A stretch of DNA of 64,000 bases. Origin: Pseudeuparius sepicola. Its lineage: Eukaryota; Arthropoda; Insecta; Coleoptera; Anthribidae. A program made the position numbers and the translations under genes. Of this stretch, positions 33,026 to 42,770 are shown one piece after another (the stretch's first letter is position 1; every line of letters starts with the position of its first letter). The notes beneath the pieces were generated by a model. It saw only the letters and a program-made list of their open reading frames with translations, was not told where the DNA came from and searched no databases. Where the stretch lies: contig OY987298.1 of NCBI GenBank assembly GCA_963920635.1, forward strand, positions 60,121,949 to 60,185,948. The letters are read 5' to 3'.

Positions 33026-33379
33026 AAAATTATTAAGGCTATTATTAATTGATATCTACTCTCGTAAATCATTAAGTGTCATATATTTTTGGAATTGTAA
33101 TTTCTTGCTCTATTTAAAAATGCAAAAATATACCGGGTGTTCCATTTAAAAAATGTATTTTTTCATCAGTAACTCTTAAACCATTTACTTGAAAAAAAGT
33201 AGTAGAAGCATTGAAAAATTGCTTTAGAAATGTTTTTACAGAAACACAAAATATTCAACCTGAAAAAAGTTACTGCAACTTTTCGAAAACGTACATTTTA
33301 CCATAAAAAATGAGCCTCAGACACATATATCAGTTTTCGTCTATCTGTGCAAGTGTCCAATTTGGCCCACCCTGTATAT
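33026..33379. repeat. Repeat family C (copy 1) with CACCCTGTATA end
   Basis: From about 33026 to the end GGGCCACCCTGTATA (33366-33380) the sequence matches, inverted, the segment 47507-47954. Shared words include AAATCATTAAGTG, CCATTTACTTGAAAAAAA-like and GAGCCTCAGACAC. An internal TACCGGGTGTTCC (33131) looks like a mariner-type end, yet homology between the two copies continues beyond it. The repeated unit is therefore larger than the apparent MITE. Confidence 0.65.
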
Positions 33380-34342
33380 AGCGAGTTTAAGAGAATTTGA
33401 AATAAATTTATATACAACCCTTGTTGATCTACTAGCGAAAGTTAATCAACCATTGGTTAGTACGACGAGTTCAGGGATAGTTGGTGCTGTCATGCAGCCA
33501 GAAATTCTTCATCGATCCGAGTACTCCAACGCTTTGTCTAGGTACTGATTAATGTATACAGTCCAACTTTTTATGGGCAAAAAATCTGTAGAAAACGGCA
33601 AAATGCTATAAATTAAAAATAATTCGGCCTGTCTACTTCCACCAGTGACAGAGAGGTGGTCAACCATCATATACCTATCTTTTTTAATAAAAAATAACAT
33701 TCAGGACTTTTACGGGGAAATGTACCTTTCATTTTAAATTATTGTATTTTAGCCATAACAAGTAGTGAATTTTTGTTGGGTACGTGAAATAGTTTGATGA
33801 TATTTTAATTTATTATTATTTTGGCTTTTGGCATGAATTTTGGACTGGAAAATTCAAAGTAAATAAATTTATATCCTAAATGCTTGACGGTTCATCAACG
33901 TTTCAACAAAAATCACATCATTTTAATATTAATATCATTTTCTTTTGAAAACTACATATTCTTATTGATATTTAGCAACAAAAAGTGAAGATAATGATAA
34001 AGCTAGTGATATAAAATAGGTACCTTTTATGCAGTTACAAGTTTCTGAAATTTTCAGAAAGGTCAAAATTATTAAAAAAATTTCACTTACGTAGAATTGA
34101 AAAATAACGCACTTTTTCAAGTAAAACTTTCTGAAATTTTAACAAATAAACCCATTTTTAGCGATTTTGTTTTTTCAATTTCATTTTTGACAGATAGAAA
34201 AAGTCACGTCACCACGTTTGGGCGAGTCATTTTTCATATTTTTAAAGCAAAAGATACCTCAAAGTTGAATTTCAAAGTAAATCATTAATTACCTTTGTTG
34301 TGTGTTGTGTTGTGAACTTTTTGGAGGACACTATAACATCTA
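33380..34342. other. Intergenic, no gene recognised
   Basis: Short frames at 33509-33700 and 34097-34288 lack motifs. No repeat partner is recognised within the window. Confidence 0.4.
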
Positions 34343-35547
34343 TACAGACTGATTCAGTTCCGGTGCTCAACATGGGGATCTCGGAAACCGTACCAGATAC
34401 GAAGTCGGTCAAATGGAGGCAAACTTGCGCCTTTGGGCGCCTAACAATATGCAATTGAGAAACTTAAAATATTTTCATGGGTTGCTGATATACTTAAGAA
34501 AAACCGATTTTTTTAAATTTAGATTTTATTTTTTTCTGGCGTCATTTGCAATAATATTGAAAAATAAATTGCACCTTTCCATTGCAACTTATTCTATGTT
34601 ACGTCATGGGATTTTTAGATTTTCGGGGTGACGTTTCGTTCTTGAGATAGAGGGATTATTTTAATTTTTTTAAATGCGGACCTGGTTTTTTTTATTCCAT
34701 AATTTCGAAATGAACCGTTGTCCTGAGTACAACGATGTATATCACATACATATTTTTTCTTGTTTTGGCCCCTAAAATGCACATTTGGACTACGCATTTT
34801 TCTCTTTTTTCCAAGCTATTTCATTTATAACAGATGATCGTTATTTTAATACCTACTGAATTAATTAAACTCCATGTTTGCCATATTTTTATACTTTAGG
34901 TAAAATGTATCCCACTATTGTTAATAATTATTGTTGTTATTTACCTAAAGTATTTATAAAAAAAAAAATTCAAAATAGGAGAAACACGGAGTTTAATTGA
35001 TCCAGTAAGTATTAAAATAATGATCACTTGTTATAATTGGAATAGCTTAGAAAAAAAAAAAGAAAAATGCATAGTCCAGGACCGTATTAATTTTTTTCTT
35101 AGTAAATGTGCGTTTAAGCGACCAAAAGGAAAAAAATATGTATGCGTCATACATCGTTGTATTCAGAACAACGATTCATTTCGAAATATGCAATAAAAAA
35201 TCCATGTTCATATTTAAAAAATGAAGATGATCCCTCTATCTCAACAACGAAACGTCGCCCCGAAAATCTAAAAATACCATGACGTAGTCCATAAAATGTT
35301 GTAATGAAAAAGTAGATATAATTTATTTTTAAATATTATCGCAAATGGCGCCAGAAAAAAATAAAATCAAATTTTTAAAAATTCGGTTTTTCTTAAATAT
35401 CTCAGCAACCCATCAAAATATTTTAACTTTCTTAACGGCATATTGTTAGGTGCCCAAAGGCGCAACTTTGCCCCCATTTGAGCCACTTTGTATCTGTTAC
35501 GGTTTCCGAGATCCCCATGTTGAGCACCGGAACTGAATCACCCTGCA
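34343..35547. repeat. 1.2-kb foldback repeat (TACAGNSTGATTCAGTTCCGG ends)
   Basis: The left end TACAGACTGATTCAGTTCCG faces the inverted right end CGGAACTGAATCACCCTG. Arms of about 590 bp are inverted copies throughout (for example TTTTCGGGGTGACGTTTCGT near 34620 against ACGAAACGTCGCCCCGAAAA near 35245). The centre is near 34930, where CTTTAGGTAAAA meets its mirror TTTACCTAAAG. It has no coding function and would form a long RNA hairpin if transcribed. Confidence 0.8.
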
Positions 35548-35649
35548 TATCTGTAGAACCGGGATGACTCCTAGATACCAAAAATCCAATTCAATTAAAA
35601 AAGGCAACAACAACACGCTGTATAACGTCACCATGATAGTCCCGTTAAG

Positions 35650-36156
35650 CAGTGGCGTAACAACGGAGCCAAGGGCCTGTGTGCAAAAATTTTGTCGGGC
35701 CCCCGGTCCCAAATGAAATAAAACATAATATAACATAACATAGAAAAAAGTATAGAGCAAAAATCAAAAACAATGCGTAATAAAACTAATAATTTTATTA
35801 TATGTATATATAATGTATATTGTGTATATTACCTATTATGTACATATACATATTTATCTTATATCTCTAAGTAACAAAACTGAAACAAAATAAAAAAATA
35901 TGTAATTTATACAATATAAAGAAAAAATAATGGAAATAATAACGAAATCGGAAATACATAGTTGCCGGTCGACAATATCAATTGTCGACGTAAGCTTCTC
36001 TTATTCAGCTTTTGTAAATTGTGAGAGTTTAATAAAAAATAAAACACCACATCTTTTAACAATGATTGAGGAAATTTTCGTTCTTCGTTCCCGGGCCCCC
36101 GGACCCTACGGGTCCGTGTGCTTCGCACACGTTGGCACACCGTAGTTACGCCACTG
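35650..36156. mobile_element. hAT-type MITE, CAGTGGCGTAAC ends, perfect 8-bp duplication
   Basis: Ends CAGTGGCGTAAC and GTTACGCCACTG are flanked by perfect 8-bp repeats CCGTTAAG (35642-35649 and 36157-36164). Near both ends lie GGGCCCCCGG-type words in opposite orientation and the small hairpin GTGTGCTTCGCACAC (36116-36130). At 507 bp with no transposase, it is a classic non-autonomous hAT derivative. Confidence 0.85.
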
Positions 36157-36177
36157 CCGTTAAGCCTTGGTCTATCT

Positions 36178-36194
36178 GGTGCGCAGTGCGCACC
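36178..36194. repeat. Perfect short palindrome GGTGCGC A GTGCGCACC type
   Basis: GGTGCGCAGTGCGCACC has two perfect 8-base arms around one base. It lies just outside the hAT MITE. Its function is unknown and it may be chance. Confidence 0.4.
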
Positions 36195-36710
36195 GATTGC
36201 TTTTGTACCTACGATTCAATGGAGGTGTTCTATCTGCTGCGCATTCCGCATGAGTCTATATTAGATTCACAGGAAAACTTTTGTATTTAGGTACACTAAT
36301 CTTTTTCCAAGTGGAAAAATAAAAAAGTTACGTATTGTACTGCGAATTTTACGTGAATCACCTTGTAAATTCCATTAAAATGGCGGCTCTAAAAGTTGGT
36401 CGGCTCGGACGCTCCCTTGAAGGGTAAGTTTAATAAATACCTAGGTATGTTGTAAGTATGTGTCCTGGGTATAACAGTAGGTAGAGTTGCGGCCAATTTG
36501 AACTTGCAAGACCTTCCGAACACTCTATGCCGAAATGAGGGAGATTGGGCGACATCCGGCAACACCGCCAATTCCCGCCCCGCACATCGCGTTTCAAACG
36601 GGCCGACGGTGAAGGGAAGGCAGACGAAAGCGGCTGGCGGCTAGCGATGTAGCCGGATGGCCCCTGAGAAACCCCCAAGACATTTGGCCGCGGCCGTACC
36701 TGATACTCAC

Positions 36711-36924
36711 CGTTAGTGGGCGGTATGAGGTCCGGATTGTTGTCGTCGGGCGGCGGCCCCGGCGCCACGCTCACCGAGTCGGTGAAGAGGGGCGCCGCCA
36801 GCGTGTTGATGCCGACGATGGCGCCCCCCCGGCCCCCCGACGCCGCCGTCGCCGCCGCCGCCGCCTTGGCGCCGCGGTCGCCGGGCCGCCGACCACCGCC
36901 GTTGCCTCGCGTCGGACTGTCCAC
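36711..36924 (-). CDS. Candidate coding exon of an unrecognised gene (71 codons)
   Basis: On the minus strand a GC-rich (about 70%) open segment is bounded by a plausible acceptor (TTTAAG before 36924) and a strong donor (CG|GTGAGTATC after 36711). It would read from phase 0 and end one base into a codon. The peptide has an Arg/Gly-rich start, an alanine run (AKAAAAATAASG), then TLAAPLFTDSVSVAPGPPPD and NNPDLIPPTN, resembling a low-complexity linker or cytoplasmic region of a metazoan protein. The sharp GC contrast and both splice sites argue for a real exon. Other exons of the gene are not in view and the protein is not recognised. The longer stop-free frame (36430-37095) includes intron and MITE sequence. 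Confidence 0.5.
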
Positions 36925-37008
36925 CTTAAATGGGAAAATTATATACTTACAGGTTGATTCGGTCATTTTCAAAATGGCCAGAGTCGGTGGGAAAAAATAA
37001 TAGCTTAA

Positions 37009-37346
37009 GAGGGGGTTGCCGACAGCGAAAGTGACGTTAGATTTCGTATTTTTTAAATTGTATAGCACAAAATCTAATAACATTTTACCTGGCAAAAATT
37101 TAGTACAAACATCTCTGTCTTCATTTTAATCATATAAGATCTTAAAAGCATATGCACTGGAATTATTATTTTTCCCAAGGTTTTCATAACCTATAAAAGA
37201 AACACTGCTTGTAATATCTTATGATTAAAATGAAGGCAGAGATGTTTGTACTAAATTTTTGCCAGGTAAAATGTTATTAGATTTTATGCTATACAACTTA
37301 AAAAAATACGAAATCTTACGTCACTTTCGCTGTCGGCAACCCCCTC
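37009..37346. mobile_element. Palindromic piggyBac-type MITE (copy 2), TTAA-flanked
   Basis: Inverted ends GAGGGGGTTGCCGACAGCGA / TCGCTGTCGGCAACCCCCTC are flanked by TTAA at 37005-37008 and 37347-37350. It is about 90% similar to the copy at 25205-25524 and likewise palindromic. It lies 85 bp from the minus-strand exon candidate, in what would be its upstream intron. Confidence 0.85.
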
Positions 37347-37541
37347 TTAATAGGAATCCGAAAGTTAACAAATTTAACCGACTGAGTTAGAAAGTATTAT
37401 TTTCTAAACGTTGTTCTACAACAGAAAGTCTACATTTGCCGCGCAGCGTGCGTTTTTACAACTCTGACGCTCGCCGTGCGTACGGCGTACCTGTCACGTT
37501 TAAGATTCTGTTCAATTTATTACGATAAAAAGAAGGAAAAA

Positions 37542-38072
37542 ATGAGTGATAGTGACGAAAGTGACATCAATTGTACTCCGTCTCTTGAAGAAAGTGCGAA
37601 ATCTGTAAGTTTGGATTTACTTCGAAATAAAGAAATATATGAAAAAGAATATTCTGTGTTTGCGGCCTGGTGCAAATCAAATAAGACCGGAATTTATACA
37701 GAAAATGTGCTGTTAGCTTGTCTTGATTTTGTGGTCTATATTTATTCCATATACCTATTCAAAACGACACTTTTAATTAAGCATAACCTAGACATCAGCA
37801 AATGTTGCAAACTGGTTGCCTTTAAAAAAATCTGTTGATTATAAAGGCAAAGAAATCTGAAGTCTCGAAAAGATTAGATATTAATAAATTTCTGTGGAAT
37901 GCTCCAGATGAACGTTATTTAATGTTAAAGGTAAGTCGAAAATAAAATTATGTATAATATAAGGTATTCAATTTATTTTTGCATTTCTTTTCAGGTTAGG
38001 TCATTATTTTGAGTTTTTGGTGCTTGTCGCCGAGATGAACTTATTACAATGTTAGTCGATGATATAAAATAA
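37542..38072 (+). pseudogene. Crypton-like tyrosine recombinase gene, two exons, broken
   Basis: Exon 1 (37542-37930) starts MSDSDESDINCTPSLEESAK and continues with EIYEKEYSVFAAWCKSNKTG, the N-terminal core-binding (SAM-like) domain of the Crypton/KIAA1958-type recombinases frequent in insect genomes. A small deletion and frame changes (about 37720-37860) break it before the segment LDINKFLWNAPDERYLMLK. A consensus donor (AAG|GTAAGT, 37931) and acceptor (TTTTCAG|GTT, 37994) define a 64-bp intron. Exon 2 (37995-38072) resumes in frame with VFGACRRDELITMLVDDIK, which contains the first catalytic Arg region, but has one in-frame TGA (38010-38012) and then stops. The rest of the catalytic domain (H-x-x-R...Y) is missing. 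The family uses tyrosine-recombinase chemistry to insert its element. Confidence 0.7.
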
Positions 38073-38225
38073 AAACTCTCTTTAACTGTACATTCGAATT
38101 CCGTAAGCGGCGGCCATATTGATATTATTGACAGATATTATTAATAAAATTCTTGGGGTTCGATCATGCATAATATTTATTTTTAACACATTAAAATCTT
38201 TTCTGTAAAACAGGTTTTACAAAAA

Positions 38226-38274
38226 ACACTACACGTGTTTCGGCAATTTTAATTCCATCATCAGGTACAAAATT
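38226..38274 (-). ncRNA. Hammerhead ribozyme-like motif 1 (Penelope type)
   Basis: On the minus strand CTGATGA (38264-38258) is followed by a GG...CC stem with an A/T-rich extension and then GAAA (38241-38238). Stem III is the self-complementary ACACGTGT, followed by A as the predicted cleavage base. Stem I can pair GUAC with GUGU (two G-U pairs). This is the CUGANGA/GAAA core of minimal hammerheads reported in Penelope-like elements. It lies alone, about 160 bp after the Crypton relic. Confidence 0.6.
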
Positions 38275-38799
38275 CCTATTTTAATTTTAATTGTATAAGA
38301 TATGACAGGCAGAGCGGTAACTTGCCTAGTTTTCGCCCGGTGCCAAATCTGATAAATGCGCCCTTCCCCCTATTTTCAGAAATCTTAAAAAACTTTGTAT
38401 AGGTATATAATAAGAATTTGCAAATATGGTACCTATATTTGAAATAAACTTACCCTTATAAGCTATATAAAGTCTGCACCAAATGGGAAAATTTTTTATA
38501 AAAAATTTTGAAAATATGATTTCGGCCCATGTGGTGCATGTTTTGGTTACACTATTATTGTACCTATAGACGGTCGTGACGTCACATCTCATACAATTTT
38601 GAGGCTGAAAAATAATTTGGGATAGATTCCATGGGCGTAACAAACTTCTCAGCACAGGTATATCTACACTGTGGGCCAAATTAAATTGGAACCTTTCTTA
38701 ATGCGTAATAATTTTTTTGATTTCAAAGTTTTTTTATCATTTTTGGATATGTTATGGCCTAAGTTATTTGAATCAAAAAGAACTATGCAAAGCGGGTCA
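38275..38799. other. Intergenic, no gene recognised
   Basis: A GTGGGCCAAATTAAATTGG motif near 38662 resembles a mariner-type MITE end, but no partner end is seen. The minus-strand frame 38326-38679 has no recognisable motif. Confidence 0.35.
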
Positions 38800-38882
38800 A
38801 TTTCAGTGGCGTACGGAAAAGGGGGTATTTTTCAAAACCATAAAAATGTAAAAATGTCCAACAATCCGTACGCCACTGAAAT
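38800..38882. repeat. Short inverted repeat with CAGTGGCGTACGGA arms
   Basis: Perfect 18-bp arms (ATTTCAGTGGCGTACGGA and inverse) enclose 47 bp. The arm core CAGTGGCGTA equals the end of the hAT MITE 35650-36156, so this may be a minimal relic of that family. No target duplication is seen outside the arms. Confidence 0.55.
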
Positions 38883-39306
38883 AGACTTATTTAAACTCAG
38901 CAAGACTTAAACTTAAATTAATAAAACAATTTCTAATACTAAAAAGAACCCAGTTAAAATTTCTTTTTCTCAAGTAGATTAAGATTAAATTTTATTAAAA
39001 TTCTACTCATAGTCGAGTTACATAATATGTACATTTTTTTCCGGATGTCGTGCATTAAAAATTTTAGCAACTTGTCGAGATGTCATATTTTCTCCATATA
39101 TGAAAACAATTTCAATTTTGTCTTAGTCTTAGTTTGATTAAAATTAAATTTATGATTTAATTCTCTAGAATGTTCAACTAGTGCAGTTGGGTTTTGGATG
39201 TTGAGGTTTTTCGTATCTCTTATGTGTTCTGCTAATCTTGTTTTAAGATACCTGCCTGTTTGACCAATATAACATTTGGGACAATCGTTGCAAGGTATTT
39301 TGTATA

Positions 39307-39783
39307 TTATATTAGATTTGATGTCTGGTGGAGGGGTGATTTGATATTAGTGAAAAACATTTTTTTAACAGTGTTCTCATTACTAAATACTAAAGAAGAA
39401 GTATTAGTCATGAGACATTTATTTAATTTTTCTGAGAGACGAGGTACATAAGGAATCTTAATAAATATTTTATTTTTAACATTGTTTTTGTTATTATTTA
39501 TATTATTGTTTAATTTAGAATTTGGAAAGAGGATTTTATTATAATAATTATAATTGTTTTTTATTAAAAAGGTTTTAATTAGTCTAAAGTTTTTATCATG
39601 GAACTCTGGAGAACAAATCTTTATTACTCTATTTTTTAAATTATTAATTATGTTTATTTTTTGTTTGAAACTATGGTTTGAAAAGTAATTAATATATCTT
39701 TCTGAAAAGGTAGGTTTTAAATGCCAATCTACAATTAGAGTACTGACTGTAGTGGTTTGTATTTTAATTATTTTGGTGTCCAA
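39307..39783 (-). pseudogene. Inverted copy of the Penelope RT-to-endonuclease linker
   Basis: This 158-codon minus-strand frame is nearly identical to the plus-strand translation from the end of RT (FLDTKIIKIQTTTVSTLIVD region) to the start of the GIY-YIG domain. It is a fragment of the element and not a separate gene. It lacks the RT catalytic motifs and most of the endonuclease. It is the better-preserved version of this linker: the plus copy has a ~20-bp deletion near 41030 that introduces a stop. Confidence 0.8.
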
Positions 39784-39986
39784 AAAAGAGATACAATTAT
39801 CTTTTTCTTTTTCTATTGTAAATTGTAACTTTGGATGGAAAGAGTTAAATACATTAAGAATGTTGTCTTCATTGTCTTTAGGTATGCTAGTAATGATGTC
39901 ATCTACATAACAATAGAAAAAGGGTAAAGAAAAAGATAATTTTTAATACAAAATTCTTGAAGCTCAGACATGGTAAGATCTGCACA

Positions 39987-41717
39987 AATAATCTACAAAA
40001 AAATTGCAATAGTAATAAAATTTTGTTTCAACATATCAATGAAACTAAACTCTTTCTCAAAAATAATACAAACTTAATTATTACAAAAGCAGACAAAGGT
40101 AATATTACGGTGTTTCTAGATAAAAATGAATATTTTCATAAAGCAAATAACATGCTAAATGACACAGATGTCTATCAAATATTAATTTCTGACCCTACTA
40201 CAAAAATTCAAAACAAAAATAATAAATTAGTTGGAGAATTATTACATAACAAACATATTGATAAAAAGTTTGCACAACATTTAAAATCGTCAAATGGAGT
40301 TTTTCCTAAAATGTATTTTTTACCTAAAGTTCATAAAAATGGTACTCCACTTAGACCTATCTTAAGTTTCATTGGATCACCAATTTATAATTTATCTAAA
40401 TGGATATCTGAACTTTTAAATTTTGCATTTATAAAAGATAATAAATATGTAAAAAATTCTTTTGAATTTTCCAATTCTATAAAAAATGTTTCTATACCCC
40501 AAAATTATATTATTGTGTCTTTAGATGTAATTTATCTTTTCACAAATATACCAACTAATCTAGTAATAACTATAATTCAAAACCGTTGGAACATGATTTC
40601 GCCTCACACATCTATGTCATTAAGAACTTTTTCAGTTTTGCATTGACTCTAGTTATTTCAAGTTTAATAATAATTTTTATAAACAAATTTTTGGATTAGG
40701 TATGGGAAATTGTATATCATCTATTTGTGCAGATCTTACCATGTCTGAGCTTCAAGAATTTTGTATTAACAAATTATCTTTTTCTTTACCCTTTTTCTAT
40801 CGTTATGTAGATGACATCATTACTAGCATACCTAAAGACAATGAAGACAACATTCTTAATGTATTTAACTCTTTCCATCCAAAGTTACAATTTACAATAG
40901 AAAAAGAAAAAGATAATTGTATCTCTTTTTTGGACACCAAAATTATTAAAATACAAACCACTACAGTCAGTACTCTAATTGTAGATTGGCATTTAAAACC
41001 TACCTTTTCAGAAAGATATATTAATTACTTAAAATAAAAATAAACATAATTAATAATTTAAAAAATAGAGTAATAAAGATTTATTCTCCAGAGTTCCATG
41101 ATAAAAACTTTAGACTAATTAAAACCTTTTTAATAAAAAACAATTATCCTATATCCCTAATTAATAAAATCCTCTTTCCAAATTCTACATTAAACAATAA
41201 TATAAATAATAACAAAAACAATGTTAAAAATAAAATATTTATTAAGATTCCTTATGTACCTCGTCTCTCAGAAAAATTAAATAAATGTCTCATGACTAAT
41301 ACTTCTTCTTTAGTATTTAGTAATGAGAACACTGTTAAAAAAATGTTTTTCACTAATATCAAATCACCCACTCCACCAGACATCAAATCTAATATAATAT
41401 ACAAAATACCTTGCAACGATTGTCCCAAATGTTATATTGGTCAAAGAGGCAGGTATCTTAAAACAAGATTAGCAGAACACATAAGAGATACGAAAAACCT
41501 CAACATCCAAAACCCAACTGCACTAGTTGAACATTCTAGAGAATTAAATCACAAATTTAATTTTAATCAAACTAAAATTGTAGGAACTCAAACCTATTTG
41601 AAAAACAGACTTTTACATGAAATGATTTGCATAAAAAAATATGATAGTGTAAATACAAGAACTGATATAGAACATCTTAATACAGCTTATTTTAATATTC
41701 TAAATACCTTATCTTGA
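39987..41717 (+). pseudogene. Penelope-like reverse transcriptase / GIY-YIG endonuclease, frame-broken
   Basis: Block 1 (to 40646) has RT motifs LIITKADKGN, YFLPKVHKNGTPLRPIL and SLDVIYLFTNIP (first catalytic Asp). Block 2 (about 40640-41037) has GLGMGNCISSICADL, FFYRYVDDI (catalytic YVDD) and the thumb motif CISFLDTK. Block 3 (about 41100-41717) has IIYKIPCNDCPKCYIGQRGR and TRLAEHIRDT, the GIY-YIG nuclease with the extra cysteines usual in this group. The protein nicks the target and primes reverse transcription there. Frame changes near 40630 and 41030 separate the blocks, and the N-terminus is lost at the junction with the inverted copy. Confidence 0.85.
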
Positions 41718-42039
41718 AATATTACCCTTATTCTTATAAACTTTTTATGTAGAATCACTGTAATTTTCTATATGTCTGTATTTATGTCATTTAAATACTG
41801 TCATCTGACATTTTTTAAATTTATACCCATTTATACAATTTTATTGATATCTTAACCAACATACCACAACTAAAATTATAATAACCTTATCCTTTGTATC
41901 GACTCATATGGCAACATTTTTTAAAAAGACAGAAAAGTATAATTTGGTAAGTTTTATTAAGTTTCTCATCATTTTTTTCCCCTTATAATAACTTATAGCA
42001 AGTGGATTTATTTATTTTAATATTTACATTGTTTTTAGA

Positions 42040-42076
42040 GCCCTGAAGACGACTTTAAATAAGTCGAAACGTTGGC
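42040..42076 (+). ncRNA. Hammerhead ribozyme-like motif 2, at the Penelope 3' end
   Basis: CTGAAGA (42043-42049) fits the CUGANGA core. Stem II is GACTT/AAGTC with loop TAAAT, followed by GAAA (42066-42069). Stem III is minimal (AC/GT). Predicted cleavage is after U42073. Stem I is GCC (42040-42042) with GGC (42074-42076). It lies about 330 bp downstream of the GIY-YIG stop codon on the same strand, where Penelope-like elements are known to carry hammerheads. All three helices can be drawn from the sequence. Confidence 0.7.
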
Positions 42077-42343
42077 AATAAATTAAAAACTTTTCGTAGT
42101 CTTTCTCTGACCCTTTTTCCCACATATTTAATTGACATTATAACAAATTTCTGGGTCACTTAACATTAATTTATTAATTCATATTTTAATGTTTTGCATA
42201 ATTTATTAGAACATGTAAAGTACATAATAATGGAAGATATTACTCCACATAAGAGAAATAAGAGAGATTTCTGGCGAACGATGAGTAAGAATATAGCCAT
42301 AATAAGGAATCAAATGAGTATAAGAGGAATAGGTATAAAGATG

Positions 42344-42770
42344 ACCTTCAGGGGCCGCGGTGGCGTCGCTCGTACCGGCGCTGACTTTTTAGACTGCATG
42401 TTTTTCTGCCTTCGATCGACCTCGGTTCGAGGCAGGCACATGCATATGTCTTTAAAGAAAAACACCGCTATGGCCAAGAGAACTGGACAAATGTGGGTTC
42501 ACGGTATTGCTCCTAAATAGCTTTACCCGTGTGATTCACTAATTGTCCTACACTCACTGGGATTACTACGGTTTTCTAGGGTTTTCCGTAGTACTTGAGC
42601 GAATGCTATCCTAGTTATAACGGGAAAAAAGTCGGCCCTAGCCGCAAATGGCAACGAAGACAAAATAATAGTAATTGCCCCCTCCCCCTCACAAGCATGT
42701 GGTTGCTTCTGGGGTACTCCTAGTTTGGAGTATTGTGAGGGTGAGAATTATTATTATTATTATTATTTTC
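42344..42770 (+). repeat. SINE candidate with Pol III-like boxes and (ATT)n tail
   Basis: A GC-rich head (GGGGCCGCGGTGGCGTCGCT) contains an A-box-like TGGCGTCGCTCG (42361 on), and CGGTTCGAGGC (42423-42433) resembles a B box about 60 nt later. The unit ends in a simple (ATT)n run at 42747-42768, as many insect SINEs do. The 108-codon frame 42194-42520 crosses the head and is not considered coding. Target duplications were not established, and only one copy is in the window. Confidence 0.4.

Larger units (their letters stand above)
39123..42080 (+). mobile_element. Penelope-like element with an inverted partial copy at its 5' side
   Basis: The plus-strand copy (about 39987-42080) carries reverse transcriptase, GIY-YIG endonuclease and a terminal hammerhead-like motif. 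The segment 39123-39986 is an inverted copy of the 3' half (it matches 40715-41577). The switch occurs at about 39986 within AGATCTGCACAAATA, so the two strands are joined head to head. Such inverted, 5'-truncated arrangements are typical of Penelope-like elements. The inverted arm keeps an intact frame (39307-39783, minus) across a 20-bp stretch that the plus copy has lost. Confidence 0.85.

Noticed and set aside
36178..36194. Regulatory operator at the perfect GGTGCGC palindrome
   Set aside because: No gene or promoter lies nearby and a 17-bp palindrome can arise by chance or from element debris.
36430..37095. 221-codon minus-strand frame as one gene
   Set aside because: Only 36711-36924 has exon character; the outer parts run into the piggyBac-type MITE and past a strong splice donor.
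42194..42520. 108-codon basic protein
   Set aside because: It crosses the GC-rich head of a SINE candidate and shows no family motif.
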